A DNA stretch of 64,000 nucleotides. It comes from Musa acuminata AAA Group (lineage: Eukaryota; Streptophyta; Magnoliopsida; Zingiberales; Musaceae). The stretch covers positions 28,839,501 to 28,903,500 of the forward strand of contig NC_088330.1 in the NCBI RefSeq assembly GCF_036884655.1, in the 5' to 3' direction. Positions 63,795 through 64,000 of this stretch are shown here, one piece after another. The first letter of the stretch is position 1, and each line of letters begins with the position of its first letter. A program made the position numbers and the translations under genes. Under the pieces are notes generated by a model, which did no database searches, was not told the origin of the DNA, and saw nothing but the letters and a program-made list of their open reading frames with translations.

Positions 63795-64000
63795 AAGGGA
63801 ATTTATCAAAATTTTTATAAATTATTTCTATAAATTATTATAAATCAATAATTCAAGAGATAGGATTCTTAATTAAGATATTTCATGACTCTATGCTCTT
63901 AATTTGATAGGCTTACTACTATATAGTATACTCGATCATTTTTTAGTTAAATGATGTAAGTATAATTTTAATTTACTATAAAATAGCAATATAAATTATT
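63795..64000 (+). repeat. Repeat family copy C, continuation of copy A, cut by window end
   Basis: From about 63795 (AGGGAATTTATCAAAATTTT) the sequence is the reverse complement of 62255-62040. Landmarks are ATAGGATTCTTAATTAAGAT and TCATGACTCTATGCTC. It starts at the family position where copy A stops, so A and C look like one copy split by an insertion. It runs off the end of the window. Confidence 0.75.

Overview
This is a plant nuclear genome window, AT-rich and dense in transposons. Intron-rich genes, a miR160-targeted auxin response factor, a P-class PPR gene and typical plant Copia, LINE and hAT relics all point that way. The protein features look monocot. A banana-type (Musaceae/Zingiberales) genome is my best guess, from the style of the Copia and hAT relics, but the sequence alone does not prove it.

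Three host genes can be reconstructed. (1) An ARF10/16/18-clade auxin response factor on the minus strand (147-3903). It has three coding exons, a 705-aa product, an intact miR160 site and a probable 5'-UTR intron. (2) A PH-START-DUF1336 (EDR2-like) lipid-binding protein on the minus strand (10478-38429). I resolved 22 coding exons joining in one open frame of 743 aa. (3) A mitochondrial-type P-class PPR protein on the plus strand (48153-49442). Its usual C-terminal tail appears to continue in another frame just past the stop.

The most striking structure is intron 14 of the EDR2-like gene (14287-33059, about 18.8 kb). It lies exactly between the PH/START half and the DUF1336 half of the protein. 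It holds a 3' fragment of a LINE, a near-perfect 50-bp hairpin, a short element with a 9-bp target duplication, a 3-copy tandem array and a degenerate hAT (DUF659/HATC) transposase gene. A 9.2-kb Copia retrotransposon has landed inside the last codons of that hAT gene. The Copia itself carries two further insertions, one of them a 314-bp hAT-type MITE with an 8-bp target duplication. All the coding elements run antisense to the host gene, and the host exons remain intact.

From 40.5 to 46.3 kb is a degenerate tandem satellite of roughly 130-bp units, about 5.8 kb long. From 51 to 64 kb there is no convincing host gene. That stretch holds related GC-rich 'gcgcctaggcgc' elements, a 773-bp hAT-type element, a minus-strand LINE relic, and at the right end a nested arrangement in which one repeat family appears in both orientations. 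I found no rRNA, tRNA, CRISPR or bacterial-type feature, and no clear sign of a new multi-gene system. The interesting biology is the giant nested-transposon intron and the satellite.
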